Below, piece after piece: positions 1 to 7,682 of a stretch of DNA of 64,000 nt (the stretch's first letter is position 1; each line of letters starts with the position of its first letter). Location: positions 3,909,501 to 3,973,500 of the forward strand of contig NZ_CP063374.1 of NCBI RefSeq assembly GCF_015160875.1. Reading direction: 5' to 3'. The translations under genes and the position numbers were made by a program. Source of the DNA: Streptomyces chromofuscus (GTDB lineage Bacteria; Actinomycetota; Actinomycetes; Streptomycetales; Streptomycetaceae). The notes under the pieces are model-generated. The model was not told the origin of the DNA. It did not search any database and worked only from the letters and a program-made list of their open reading frames with translations.

Positions 1-1056
1 GAGCAGGGAGGTGGCCTCGTCGACCAGGCCGGGCTCGTCGAGCAGGTCGCAGGCGGGACGCTCGCCGAGGCGGGAGGTGAAGCCCTCGGCCAGGCGGTCC
101 CGCCGGGACAGTTCGGTCAGGGCCGCGACGACGCCCGCGTCCAGCCGGGACGGCCAGCGGCCCATCCGCCAGGCGGGCAGCGCGACCCGGGTCAGCAGTC
201 GGTCCCAGCCGGCGTACGCCAGCCCGACCTGTTCCTGCGCGACGATCCGCAGCCCGTAATCCACAGCCTGTGCACGCTCGGCCGCCGCGGTGGCGACCCC
301 GCGTTCCATCTCGGCCGCGTGCGCCCGGCAGCCGCGCAGCAGCAGGCGGGCCAGCCGGCCGACGCCCGCGTAGACCGTACGAACGACGGGGCGGCGGCCC
401 GGTGCCGAGGCCACGGCCACCGCCGCGTCCAGGCCCCGCACGAAGCGCCGGGCTGCGGCTATGTCGGGGTGCGCCGAGGGTCCCGTACCGGCGACGACCG
501 GGGCGAGGACCGCCCGCAGTTCGCCCACGCGCATCCACCACAGGAACGGGGAGCCGATGACGAGGACCGGACTGGATGTCGTACGGCGATGGACGTGCCG
601 TCGTGCCGGACCCGCCGTCTCGTCCGGTTCCTCCGACGCGGGTGGGGGGCCGTGGGCCGGATGAGTGCGGTCCTCCAGCCAGCTGTCGCAGTCAGGGGTG
701 AGCGCTATGGCGGAGGGTGCGGGGACGTCGAGGCGGTCGGCGAGGTCACGCACCAGGCGGTACAGGTCGGGGGCCGCTTCCTCGGCGATCGGGACCGTCG
801 GGCTCACGGCGGGGCGGGCGCGGGTGAGGACCAGGGCGAAGCCGGCCGCGGCGAGCAGCACGAGGAGCGCGACGGCGCTCACCGCCCAGCGGGCGACGTC
901 CCAGCCACGGCCGGCGAGGTGGCCGGCGGAACCGCCCGCCAGCAGCACCACGGCGAGGGCCGCGGGCAGCACGGCGACGGCCAGCGCCCGGCTGCGGACC
1001 CGCAGCACGGCCAGCGCCCGGGCACGCGCGCTCTGCGCTCCCGTCTCCACACCCAT
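1..1056 (-). CDS. Membrane protein with degenerate M48-peptidase-like domain (partial, runs off left edge)
   Basis: Reading starts at an ATG (1056) and continues in one frame to the window edge, so the C-terminus is missing. The first 30 residues are basic; two hydrophobic segments follow at about residues 25-45 and 55-75, then a soluble domain. Around residues 155-180 the motif LVIGSPFLWWMRVGELRAVL resembles the segment just before the zinc motif of M48 (HtpX/Ste24-like) peptidases. Where HELGH is expected the protein reads APVVAGTG, so no metal-binding HExxH is present and it is probably catalytically dead. It lies downstream of purD on the same strand, 321 bases away with a terminator between, so it has its own promoter. 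The family call is inference from one motif; membrane location is well supported. Confidence 0.7.
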   Translation of the reverse strand, partial: MGVETGAQSARARALAVLRVRSRALAVAVLPAALAVVLLAGGSAGHLAGRGWDVARWAVSAVALLVLLAAAGFALVLTRARPAVSPTVPIAEEAAPDLYRLVRDLADRLDVPAPSAIALTPDCDSWLEDRTHPAHGPPPASEEPDETAGPARRHVHRRTTSSPVLVIGSPFLWWMRVGELRAVLAPVVAGTGPSAHPDIAAARRFVRGLDAAVAVASAPGRRPVVRTVYAGVGRLARLLLRGCRAHAAEMERGVATAAAERAQAVDYGLRIVAQEQVGLAYAGWDRLLTRVALPAWRMGRWPSRLDAGVVAALTELSRRDRLAEGFTSRLGERPACDLLDEPGLVDEATSLL

Positions 1057-1287
1057 AGCGGTCACGTCCGGAACTCACCCCCTCCCGTCCTGGCTGTCCT
1101 TGGCTGTCCTGGTGTTGCTCACTCCCCCACTGTGGCACCCACCACTGACATCGCAATGCCGGTGGGCCAAGTGCCGGAACGCTTGCGCCGCACCCTAGTT
1201 GGGGCCCCGGCCCTCGTCAGCCGGATAGGACATCGGTCACTCGATGGAATGGCCTTGGGGAGAGGTGGATGACGGAGGGCAAGGATC

Positions 1288-1318
1288 AGGCCCCGGATCC
1301 GAGGGGAGTCCGGGGCCT
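1288..1318 (-). terminator. Hairpin downstream of purD
   Basis: A 10-bp perfect inverted repeat (AGGCCCCGGA / TCCGGGGCCT) with an 11-base loop lies 60 bases past the purD stop. No U-tract is evident, as is common in streptomycetes. The rest of 1057-1377 holds no convincing gene; it must carry the promoter of the M48-like gene. Confidence 0.6.
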
Positions 1319-1377
1319 GTGAAGTACCTGCTCAGGCGGCTGATCGCGGGGGTCGGACGGGTCCGGCCCGTTCCGGG

Positions 1378-2631
1378 CTACGCGCCCGTCGCCGCCTTCG
1401 CCGCGATGTCCGTACGGTGCTGGGAGCCGTCCAGGCGGATGCGGGAGACGGCGCGATACGCCCGTTCGCGGGCCTCGGTGAGATCGCCGCCCGTCGCGGT
1501 GACGGACAGCACCCGGCCGCCCGCGCTGACCACGGCGTCGCCGTCGCGCTTCGTCCCGGCGTGCAGGACGTACGCGTGCGGGGCGTCCTGCACGGCCACC
1601 GCGTCAAGGCCGGTGATGGGGTCACCCGTGCGGGGGGTGCCGGGGTAGTTGTGCGAGGCGACGACGACGGTGACGGCCGCGTCGTCGCTCCAGCGGAGGG
1701 GTTCCAGACTGGCGAGGTTGCCGGTGGCGGCGGCCATCAGGATGCCGGCGAGGGGGGTCTTCAGACGGGCCAGGACCACCTGGGTCTCCGGGTCACCGAA
1801 ACGTGCGTTGAACTCGATCACCCGCACGCCCCGGCCGGTGATCGCCAGGCCTGCGTAGAGAAGGCCGGAGAAGGGGGTGCCGCGGCGGCGCAGCTCGTCG
1901 ACGGTCGGCTGGAGGACGCTGTGCAGGACCTCGTCCACCAGCTTCGGGTCGGCCCAGGGCAGCGGGGAGTACGCGCCCATGCCGCCGGTGTTCGGGCCCT
2001 CGTCGTCGTCGAGGGCGCGCTTGAAGTCCTGGGCGGGCTGGAGCGGGAGGACGGTCTCGCCGTCGGTCACGGCGAAGAGGGAGACCTCCGGGCCGTCGAG
2101 GTACTCCTCGATGACGACGCGCTCGCAGGCGCGGGCGTGCGCCTTCGCGGCGCCGAGGTCGGCGGTGACGACGACGCCCTTGCCCGCGGCGAGGCCGTCG
2201 TCCTTGACGACGTAGGGCGGGCCGAAGGCGTCGAGCGCCTCGTCGACCTCGGCTTCCGTCGTGCAGACGTACGAGCGGGCGGTCGGGACGCCGGCCGCGG
2301 CCATGACGTCCTTCGCGAAGGCCTTGGACCCCTCCAGCAACGCGGCCTCCTTGGACGGGCCGAACACGGCGATGCCCGCCTCGCGCACGGCGTCCGCGAC
2401 GCCCGCGACCAGCGGGGCCTCCGGGCCCACGACGACCAGGTCGACACCGAGCCGAGCGGCCAGCTCGGACACGGCCGCGCCGTCCAGGGCGTCGACGGTG
2501 TGCAGCTCGGCGACCTCGGCGATGCCGGCGTTGCCGGGGGCGCAGTGGAGCGCGGTGACGGCGGGGTCGAGGGACAGGGAGCGGCACAGGGCGTGTTCGC
2601 GGGCGCCGGTACCGATGACGAGGACCTTCAC
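1378..2631 (-). CDS. purD: Phosphoribosylamine-glycine ligase (GAR synthetase)
   Basis: Cytoplasmic enzyme of de novo purine synthesis; it joins 5-phosphoribosylamine and glycine using ATP. The 417 residues match the usual size of PurD. The N-terminal signature GTGAREHA (residues 7-14) corresponds to the nucleotide/phosphate loop GxGxREHA. A PEAPLVAGVAD segment (about 69-79) and ATP-grasp features follow, including VVIEEYLDGPEVS and PNTGGMGAYSP (about 171-225) and EFNARFGDPETQ (about 273-284), the metal- and product-binding loop. The ATG start directly precedes MKVLVIGTG, as in homologues. It stands alone, with a 796-base gap upstream and a hairpin downstream. Confidence 0.97.
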   Translation of the reverse strand: MKVLVIGTGAREHALCRSLSLDPAVTALHCAPGNAGIAEVAELHTVDALDGAAVSELAARLGVDLVVVGPEAPLVAGVADAVREAGIAVFGPSKEAALLEGSKAFAKDVMAAAGVPTARSYVCTTEAEVDEALDAFGPPYVVKDDGLAAGKGVVVTADLGAAKAHARACERVVIEEYLDGPEVSLFAVTDGETVLPLQPAQDFKRALDDDEGPNTGGMGAYSPLPWADPKLVDEVLHSVLQPTVDELRRRGTPFSGLLYAGLAITGRGVRVIEFNARFGDPETQVVLARLKTPLAGILMAAATGNLASLEPLRWSDDAAVTVVVASHNYPGTPRTGDPITGLDAVAVQDAPHAYVLHAGTKRDGDAVVSAGGRVLSVTATGGDLTEARERAYRAVSRIRLDGSQHRTDIAAKAATGA

Positions 2632-3427
2632 GGGGTCAGCCTAACGGGAGCGGGCCGGGCGGGTTTGTGGGGGATGCCGAAGGGGTGGGGGGTGGGGTGT
2701 TGTGCGTTTCTCCGAGGGAGGGGGTGGTTCGGGATGGGGAGGGGGCGGGGCGGCGGGAACAGGGAGTGGGCGGCGCGGGATGGGGGGGTGGGCTCGGTGT
2801 GGGGCTCCGGATGGGGGTCGGGGCCTTCCGTCGGGAAGGGTCCGGGGGGCCGCGCCCGGGTGGCGGGGTGAGGGTGCCTGGAAGGCGTGCCTGGGCGGAA
2901 GGCGGGCCTGCCCGGGCCGGTGGTGCTGGGGCGGACACGCTGAGCGTGCCTGAACGGGCGGGCTGGGCCTGGCGGCGGAAGGGCGTACACCGGGTGCCTG
3001 GTGAGACGGGCGGTCTGGGCCTGGCGGCGGAAGGGCGTACACCGGGTGCCTCGTGAGACGGGTGGCTGGGGCATGGTGGCGGGAGGGCGTACCCCCGGTG
3101 CCTGGTGAGGAGAGGCGTGGCGGCGCGAGGGCGTACCCCGGTGCCTCGTGAGGAGAGGTGAGGTGGCCGGGGCGTGGCGTGAGGACGGCGTGGCCGAGCG
3201 GCGTCTCCTCGGGGTCAGCGTGCCCCCAGCCGCGCCGTCGTGGTGTCACCGTGTCGGCGCGGCGTCGCTGGGGCGTCAGTACGCCGGGCCGCGCCGCCAA
3301 GGCATCAGCCCGCCCGGCCGGCCCGCCACGGCGTCAGCAGTCCGCACGGCGCGCTGCGGGCGGCGTCACCACGCCCGAGCGGCGGCAGTGCGGGCGTCGG
3401 CGTGACCGCGGAGCGCCGCCGCGGCCG
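2632..3427. other. Long intergenic region, purD-dnaX, gene-free
   Basis: Nearly 800 bases between the purD start and the dnaX stop, extremely G-rich on the plus strand up to about 3200. The open frames here translate as Pro/Arg/His-rich low-complexity on one strand and Gly/Arg-rich on the other, without any family motif, so I treat them as noise. The purD promoter must lie near 2640-2700. The centre holds degenerate tandem repeats (separate entry); from 3200 to 3410 a GGCGTCA-like word recurs several times. Confidence 0.6.
2963..3153. repeat. Degenerate tandem repeat, about 43-61 bp period, four copies
   Basis: The word GGGCGTACACCGGGTGCCT and close variants occurs at about 2981, 3032, 3087 and 3130, each followed by (C/G)GTGAG. 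The first two copies share about 50 bases; the later two are diverged and shorter. Only the first two can be called a near-exact duplication. No coding potential was recognised; it could be a structured intergenic repeat or simple slippage-expanded sequence. Confidence 0.6.
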
Positions 3428-5863
3428 TCAGTCGTTCGAGAACTCCTCCATGACCGTCGCCCCCAGCTCCCGCACGATCAGTTCCTGGCCGGAGAGGGCC
3501 GACTCGTCGAGGTCGGGGTCGTCGTCCTCGGGGATGTCGTCCTCGATGGAGACGGGAGGCGGCTCCGGCGCGGAGGGCGGCATCGGGGCGGGCGCGGGTG
3601 TCGCTGCCGGGGCCGCGGTGGCCTGGGGAGGAGCGGCCGACGTGGGCTGCGTCGACGCCGGGCGCTGGGCGGGCGTACCGCTGCCGCCGGTGCCTCCCGG
3701 CGTACCGCCGCCGTACCCGCTCGTGGTGCCGCCACCGCCGTAGCCGCCGGGGGCACCGCCGCCACCGGCGCCGTACCCACCGGGCGTCCCCACGCCGCCG
3801 TAGCCCCCACCGCCACCGCTGCCCGGTGACGGCGGAGCCGAGCCGCCGCCCGACGGGTCGACGACGGCCTCGATCTTCCAGTGGACGTTGAACTGCTCGA
3901 CCAGCGCCTGGCGCAGTACGTCCTCGCTGCCGCTGCTCGCGAAGTTGTCCCGGGCGCCGGCGTTGACGAAGCCGAGCTGGAGGGTGGTGCCGTCGAAGCC
4001 CGCGACCTGGGCGTTCTGGCTGAGGAGGATCCAGGTGAAGCGGCGGCGGTTCTTCACCGCTTCGAGGATGTTCGGCCAGAGGGAGCGGGGGTCGAGGCCG
4101 CCGGTCGGGGGTGGTGAGGCGGGCGTGGCCGCCGCGGGCGGCGCGGGCGGTGTCGTCGGTGTGGGCGCGGCGGGGCCGGGCGCCGCCTGGGGCCGGGCGC
4201 CGCCGCCAGGAGGCGCGGCGGTGGGCCAGCCGCCGGGGCGTCGGCCGGCGGCACCGGCAGGGCTCGCGGTGGGCCAGGCGCCGGGAGCTGCGGGGCCCGG
4301 GGCGGGTTCGGGATCCTCAGGTACGGGGGCGCGGGCCGCCGGTGCGGTCGGTGCGGGGGCGGAGGGCGGTTGCTGGGCGGGGCGGCCGGGACCGGGGGCC
4401 GTGGGCGCACCCGGGCCGCCGACAGGACGTGCGTCGCCCTGCTGGTCCCCGGCGGCGGGGCGGCCGGGACCGGGGGCCGTGGGCGCACCCTGCCCGCCGT
4501 GTCCGCCGGGCACGGCGTCCGTCGTCTCCGGGACGCCTCCGCCTCCCCCGGGCGCGGAGGCGCGCGCCGCGGCCCGAGCCGCCGCCATCCCGCCGCCCGG
4601 CGGAATGGCCGCGCCCGCGTCGGCGGCGCCCGCGGGAGCTCCCCCATGAACAACGGGCCCGGGCACGTAGCCCATGGCGGGCGCTCCGGCCCCCGCGGAG
4701 AAGTTGACCCCCCGCTCCAGCCGGTCGAGGCGAGCCATCACGGACCGCTCGTCGCCGTACGCGGCCGGCAGCAGCACACGTGCGCAGATCAGCTCCAGTT
4801 GCAGACGCGGGGAGGTGGCGCCGCGCATCTCGGTCAGGCCCTCGTTGACGAGGTCGGCGGCGCGGCTCAGCTCGGCGGGGCCGAAGGTGCCCGCCTGCGC
4901 CTGCATCCGCTCCAGTACGTCGACCGGGGCGTCGATGAGCCCCTTCTCCACGGCGTCCGGAACCGCCGCGAGGATCACCAGGTCGCGCAGCCGCTCCAGC
5001 AGGTCGGCGACGAACCGCCGCGGATCGTTGCCGCCCTCGATGACGCGGTCGACGACCTCGAAGGCGGCGGCCCCGTCCCCTGTGGCGAAAGCCTCGACGA
5101 CGGAGTCCAGGAGCGATCCCTCGGTGTAACCCAGCAGGGAGGTGGCCATGGCGTATGTCACACCGTCCGCCCCGGCGCCCGCGAGGAGCTGGTCCATGAC
5201 CGACATGGAGTCACGCACGGACCCGGCGCCGGCGCGCACGACGAGCGGCAGGACGCCGTCCTCGACCGGGATGTTCTCCTTCTGGCACACCTCCGCGAGG
5301 TAGTCCCGAAGCGTCCCGGGCGGCACGAGCCGGAACGGATAGTGATGGGTGCGCGACCGGATCGTCCCGATGACCTTCTCGGGCTCGGTGGTGGCGAAGA
5401 TGAACTTCAGATGCTCCGGCGGTTCCTCGACGACCTTCAGGAGCGCGTTGAAGCCGGCCGACGTGACCATGTGGGCCTCGTCGATGATGTAGATCTTGTA
5501 CCGGCTGCTCGCCGGCCCAAAGAAGGCCTTTTCCCGCAGCTCACGGGCGTCGTCCACACCACCGTGCGACGCGGCGTCGATCTCGATGACGTCGATCGAT
5601 CCGGGGCCGTTGCGCGCGAGGTCCTGGCAGGACTGGCACTCGCCGCACGGAGTCGGCGTGGGTCCCTGCTCGCAGTTCAGGCACCGCGCCAGGATCCGCG
5701 CGCTGGTCGTCTTGCCGCATCCACGCGGACCGCTGAACAAGTACGCGTGATTGACCCGGTTGTTCCGCAGCGCCTGCTGCAGCGGGTCGGTGACATGCTC
5801 CTGCCCGATGACCTCGGCGAAGGACTCCGGGCGGTAGCGGCGGTACAACGCGAGAGACGACAC
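3428..5863 (-). CDS. dnaX: DNA polymerase III subunit gamma/tau (clamp-loader ATPase)
   Basis: Clamp loader subunit that opens and loads the beta clamp and couples the replisome. I choose the GTG at 5863, giving SSLALYRRYRPESFAEVIGQ, the family N-terminus; the longer open frame upstream runs through the SRP RNA gene and cannot be coding. Walker A is GPRGCGKT (about residues 45-52), the four-cysteine zinc module CLNCEQ...CGECQSC follows (about 60-78), Walker B is IIDEAH, and the SRC-type arginine region is in IRSRTHHYPF. Domain III ends near residue 360. The remainder to 811 is a Pro/Ala/Gly-rich linker, a folded tau-like segment (SLWPNILEAVKNRRRFTWIL) and a Gly/Tyr repeat tail with an acidic end. 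The low-complexity tail makes it longer than E. coli tau. Confidence 0.96.
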   Translation of the reverse strand: MSSLALYRRYRPESFAEVIGQEHVTDPLQQALRNNRVNHAYLFSGPRGCGKTTSARILARCLNCEQGPTPTPCGECQSCQDLARNGPGSIDVIEIDAASHGGVDDARELREKAFFGPASSRYKIYIIDEAHMVTSAGFNALLKVVEEPPEHLKFIFATTEPEKVIGTIRSRTHHYPFRLVPPGTLRDYLAEVCQKENIPVEDGVLPLVVRAGAGSVRDSMSVMDQLLAGAGADGVTYAMATSLLGYTEGSLLDSVVEAFATGDGAAAFEVVDRVIEGGNDPRRFVADLLERLRDLVILAAVPDAVEKGLIDAPVDVLERMQAQAGTFGPAELSRAADLVNEGLTEMRGATSPRLQLELICARVLLPAAYGDERSVMARLDRLERGVNFSAGAGAPAMGYVPGPVVHGGAPAGAADAGAAIPPGGGMAAARAAARASAPGGGGGVPETTDAVPGGHGGQGAPTAPGPGRPAAGDQQGDARPVGGPGAPTAPGPGRPAQQPPSAPAPTAPAARAPVPEDPEPAPGPAAPGAWPTASPAGAAGRRPGGWPTAAPPGGGARPQAAPGPAAPTPTTPPAPPAAATPASPPPTGGLDPRSLWPNILEAVKNRRRFTWILLSQNAQVAGFDGTTLQLGFVNAGARDNFASSGSEDVLRQALVEQFNVHWKIEAVVDPSGGGSAPPSPGSGGGGGYGGVGTPGGYGAGGGGAPGGYGGGGTTSGYGGGTPGGTGGSGTPAQRPASTQPTSAAPPQATAAPAATPAPAPMPPSAPEPPPVSIEDDIPEDDDPDLDESALSGQELIVRELGATVMEEFSND

Positions 5864-5958
5864 GCATACGAGGTTATAGGCGCCCACTGACAACGGGCCC
5901 CGCCCGAACGAGGCCCCCGGCCTCCGGACCTGCGCCCTCCCCGCCCGGCAACGCAAAC

Positions 5959-6044
5959 GCCCCCCACGCACCCGCCAGAGCCAACCTACCCTTGCTGCCT
6001 TCCGGCCCTGGGGGAGTTCAGTCAGATAGCGCCGCGTGAGGGGC
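5959..6044 (-). ncRNA. ffs: Signal recognition particle RNA (small bacterial 4.5S type)
   Basis: The minus strand carries the conserved SRP apical domain GGGCCGGAAGGCAGCAAGGGT (around 5988-6008) with its GGAA tetraloop and asymmetric loop that bind Ffh. The flanks GCCCCTCACGC and GCGTGGGGGGC pair to close a rod of about 86 nt; exact ends may extend a few bases. It lies about 95 bases upstream of dnaX on the same strand. The extended dnaX open reading frame overlaps this RNA, which argues against the longer dnaX start. Confidence 0.9.
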
Positions 6045-6120
6045 TTCGCACAGCCTACCCGATGCCGAGGTGCGGCAACGAGTTCGCGAGCACTCCTCTC
6101 GGTCATGTAATGTTTCCGGC

Positions 6121-6205
6121 GGAGGATTCGCCTAGAGGCCTAGGGCGCACGCTTGGAAAGCGTGTTGGGGGCAACCCCTCACGAGTTCGAATCTCGTATC
6201 CTCCG
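6121..6205 (+). tRNA. tRNA-Ser(GGA)
   Basis: Acceptor GGAGGAT pairs with ATCCTCC; the anticodon loop is CTTGGAAAG with anticodon GGA; a long class II variable arm (TGTTGGGGGCAACCCCTCA) and TTCGAAT T-loop are present. The discriminator is G at 6205 and CCA is encoded at 6206-6208. Its 3' half is duplicated at 11992-12041, marking it as the integration site of a mobile island. Confidence 0.97.
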
Positions 6206-6207
6206 CC
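6159..6207 (+). repeat. Attachment-site direct repeat, left copy (tRNA-Ser 3' half)
   Basis: From the anticodon 3' stem (AGCGTG) to the end of the acceptor stem (CCTCCGCC) this segment is repeated at 11992-12041 with a single A missing. Integrases of the pSAM2 class typically recombine within a tRNA 3' end and restore it, so this is read as attL. Confidence 0.8.
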
Positions 6208-6227
6208 AGTGCCTCACCGGGCACGAT

Positions 6228-6265
6228 GTCGAAGGGCCCCACCGTTCACGGTGGGGCCCTTCGAC
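6228..6265 (+). terminator. Strong hairpin after tRNA-Ser(GGA)
   Basis: A 17-bp perfect stem (GTCGAAGGGCCCCACCG pairing with its complement) closes a TTCA loop, 20 bases past the tRNA. It would terminate tRNA transcription. Beyond it GTTCTCCGTCTCA recurs in similar form after the duplicated tRNA end at 12083. Confidence 0.85.
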
Positions 6266-6413
6266 GTTCTCCGTCTCATTTTTCGTCTCAGCCTGAGGAG
6301 CTTTGACACCGAACGCGGTCATGCCCCGTTCACCCACCGCGGGCTGACCTGCGGCGACTCTGGTTTCTGCGGACCCACGCGGATCTGCTGATGATCCCGG
6401 GACGACGTCCCGG

Positions 6414-6815
6414 TCATAGCCCGATCATCCGGACCTTGCTGCCGCACAGCCGGGCCATGTCATCGGCATCCGACGTGAGGATGGCGACCGGGCCAGGCTG
6501 ACGCAAGGCGGCTTCCGCGACGGTGACGTCGATCGCGTACTTGTGTCCGTGCAGACCGGCGCCCTTGAGTAGTTGGGCCGCCGACTTGGCCGCCGCCTCC
6601 GTGACCGGCTCCACCTTGACCCGGGACAGTGCCCATTGCAGTCGGGGCAGGTTCACCCTGGCATGGCTCACCTCCACGATGGTGTTGGCGCTGACGACAA
6701 GGTCCGCTCCCATGTCGTGGAACACCTGGAACATCGCCAGAATTTTCCGGTCCTGCGCCAGCCAGGCCGACAGCCCCTCGCTGTCCAGGACGACGGTCTC
6801 AATGTGCCCGCTCAC
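6414..6815 (-). CDS. PIN-domain toxin, probable VapC-like ribonuclease
   Basis: A 133-residue PIN-domain protein, the size of VapC toxins, which cleave RNA using acidic residues that hold Mg2+. Candidate acidic positions are D11 in VVLDSEGL, E48 in NTIVEVSHA, D95 in YAIDVTVAEAAL, and D115/D117 in TSDADDM. It starts with GTG at 6815, overlapping the antitoxin stop codon by GTGA, so it is translationally coupled to the upstream gene. The stop lies about 200 bases from the tRNA, inside the island. Family assignment rests on the spacing of acidic residues and on the partner gene. Confidence 0.75.
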   Translation of the reverse strand: MSGHIETVVLDSEGLSAWLAQDRKILAMFQVFHDMGADLVVSANTIVEVSHARVNLPRLQWALSRVKVEPVTEAAAKSAAQLLKGAGLHGHKYAIDVTVAEAALRQPGPVAILTSDADDMARLCGSKVRMIGL

Positions 6816-7072
6816 GCGGCGCTCGCGCCGCCGGCGGCCTGCGTCGTACCGAAGATCCGCGCCCGCGCCTCGGCCAGCTCTTCCTCACTGAAGGCCCCAT
6901 GATCGTCTGTGTGGCTGCGCAGGTCGGCCCCCAGGAGCTGGTGCCGGATCTGCCTGGCGACCGCTTCGGCCACGTAGCCGGAGATGTTGTCCGTGATCTT
7001 CTTCAGCTCCGCCACCTGCTCGGTGGGGAGTGTCACCGTGATGCGCGTGGTGTCAGCCATAGCCTCAAGCAT
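6812..7072 (-). CDS. Ribbon-helix-helix-type antitoxin partner of the PIN toxin
   Basis: An 86-residue protein whose N-terminus TTRITVTLPTEQVAELKKITDNISGYVAEAVARQI reads as a ribbon-helix-helix DNA-binding fold (beta strand then two helices). The C-terminal half is acidic and helical (SEEELAEARARIFG), the kind of segment that wraps the toxin. It sits first in the pair and overlaps the toxin start, the usual antitoxin-toxin order, and would autoregulate the operon. Two starts are possible, 7072 and 7060; the second has GAGG only two bases upstream, so I keep the first. Confidence 0.75.
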   Translation of the reverse strand: MLEAMADTTRITVTLPTEQVAELKKITDNISGYVAEAVARQIRHQLLGADLRSHTDDHGAFSEEELAEARARIFGTTQAAGGASAA

Positions 7073-7188
7073 ACTGCGGTATGCGCACTACGTGCTGTCT
7101 GTTCCTCGCAGTCGGTCCTGTCAGCGGCAGTCGGGGCGAGTGTCCGTTCGAGCAGGGACTCAGCTGGGCAGTTGCTTGACGCGCCAGT

Positions 7189-7500
7189 TCAGCGGGCCCA
7201 GTAGCGGTATGCCTCGATCCATTGCGAGCCCTCGGGGGCGGGTTCCGGCAGCGGCAGGTCCAGAATTCCGATGTCCTGTCGGACCGCCCCCCGGGCGCGG
7301 TGTGCGACCACGCGTCCGTCGTCGGTCAGGTCGACCCCGACCACGCTCACCTCGACGCCGAGAACGGTCGTGGTGAACGGCACGGCAAGGCTCTCCTCGA
7401 TCATCGTGAAGAAGCCGGTGAGCTGCTCATCCTCACCGTAGGCGTCGATGGTGGCCTCTTCGATCAACGCCTCCAGCGCGGCTGGGGTCCAAGTGCTCAT
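7189..7500 (-). CDS. Small acidic conserved-looking protein, unknown function
   Basis: 103 residues, ATG start, acidic, with alternating beta-type segments (FTTTVLGVEVSVVGVDLTDDGRVVAHRARG). The C-terminus ends in SQWIEAYRYWAR, rich in aromatics. No signal peptide, membrane segment or catalytic motif was recognised. It is divergent from the SNF2 helicase gene starting 183 bases away and may share its control region. I have seen related actinobacterial proteins annotated loosely as calcium-binding, but the sequence gives no EF-hand, so no function is assigned. Confidence 0.7.
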   Translation of the reverse strand: MSTWTPAALEALIEEATIDAYGEDEQLTGFFTMIEESLAVPFTTTVLGVEVSVVGVDLTDDGRVVAHRARGAVRQDIGILDLPLPEPAPEGSQWIEAYRYWAR

Positions 7501-7682
7501 GGCCTCACCTAGCGTTGCACCGTACGGCGGAGGACCGGTGTGTTCAACAGCGGCGTATCCGTCGTGGCGCCGTCGCCGGCAGTCAAGTCAAGGCTCGCGG
7601 TTGCCAGCGTGTGACGTTGCCTGGTGGGGTTCGGTAGTGAGCGGCCCAGGGGAGGGCCCGGCAAGCGACAGGGCGGAAGAGA

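Noticed and set aside
319..1272. Plus-strand 317-codon frame at the left end
   Set aside because: Antisense to the M48-like membrane gene; its product is Gly/Arg/His-rich without motifs, typical of GC-rich shadow frames.
2641..3300. Minus-strand 219-codon frame in the purD-dnaX gap
   Set aside because: Pro/His/Arg low complexity that follows the tandem repeats; no ribosome site or family match.
5864..6106. N-terminal extension of dnaX
   Set aside because: It passes through the SRP RNA gene; homologues start at SSLALYRRYRPESF.
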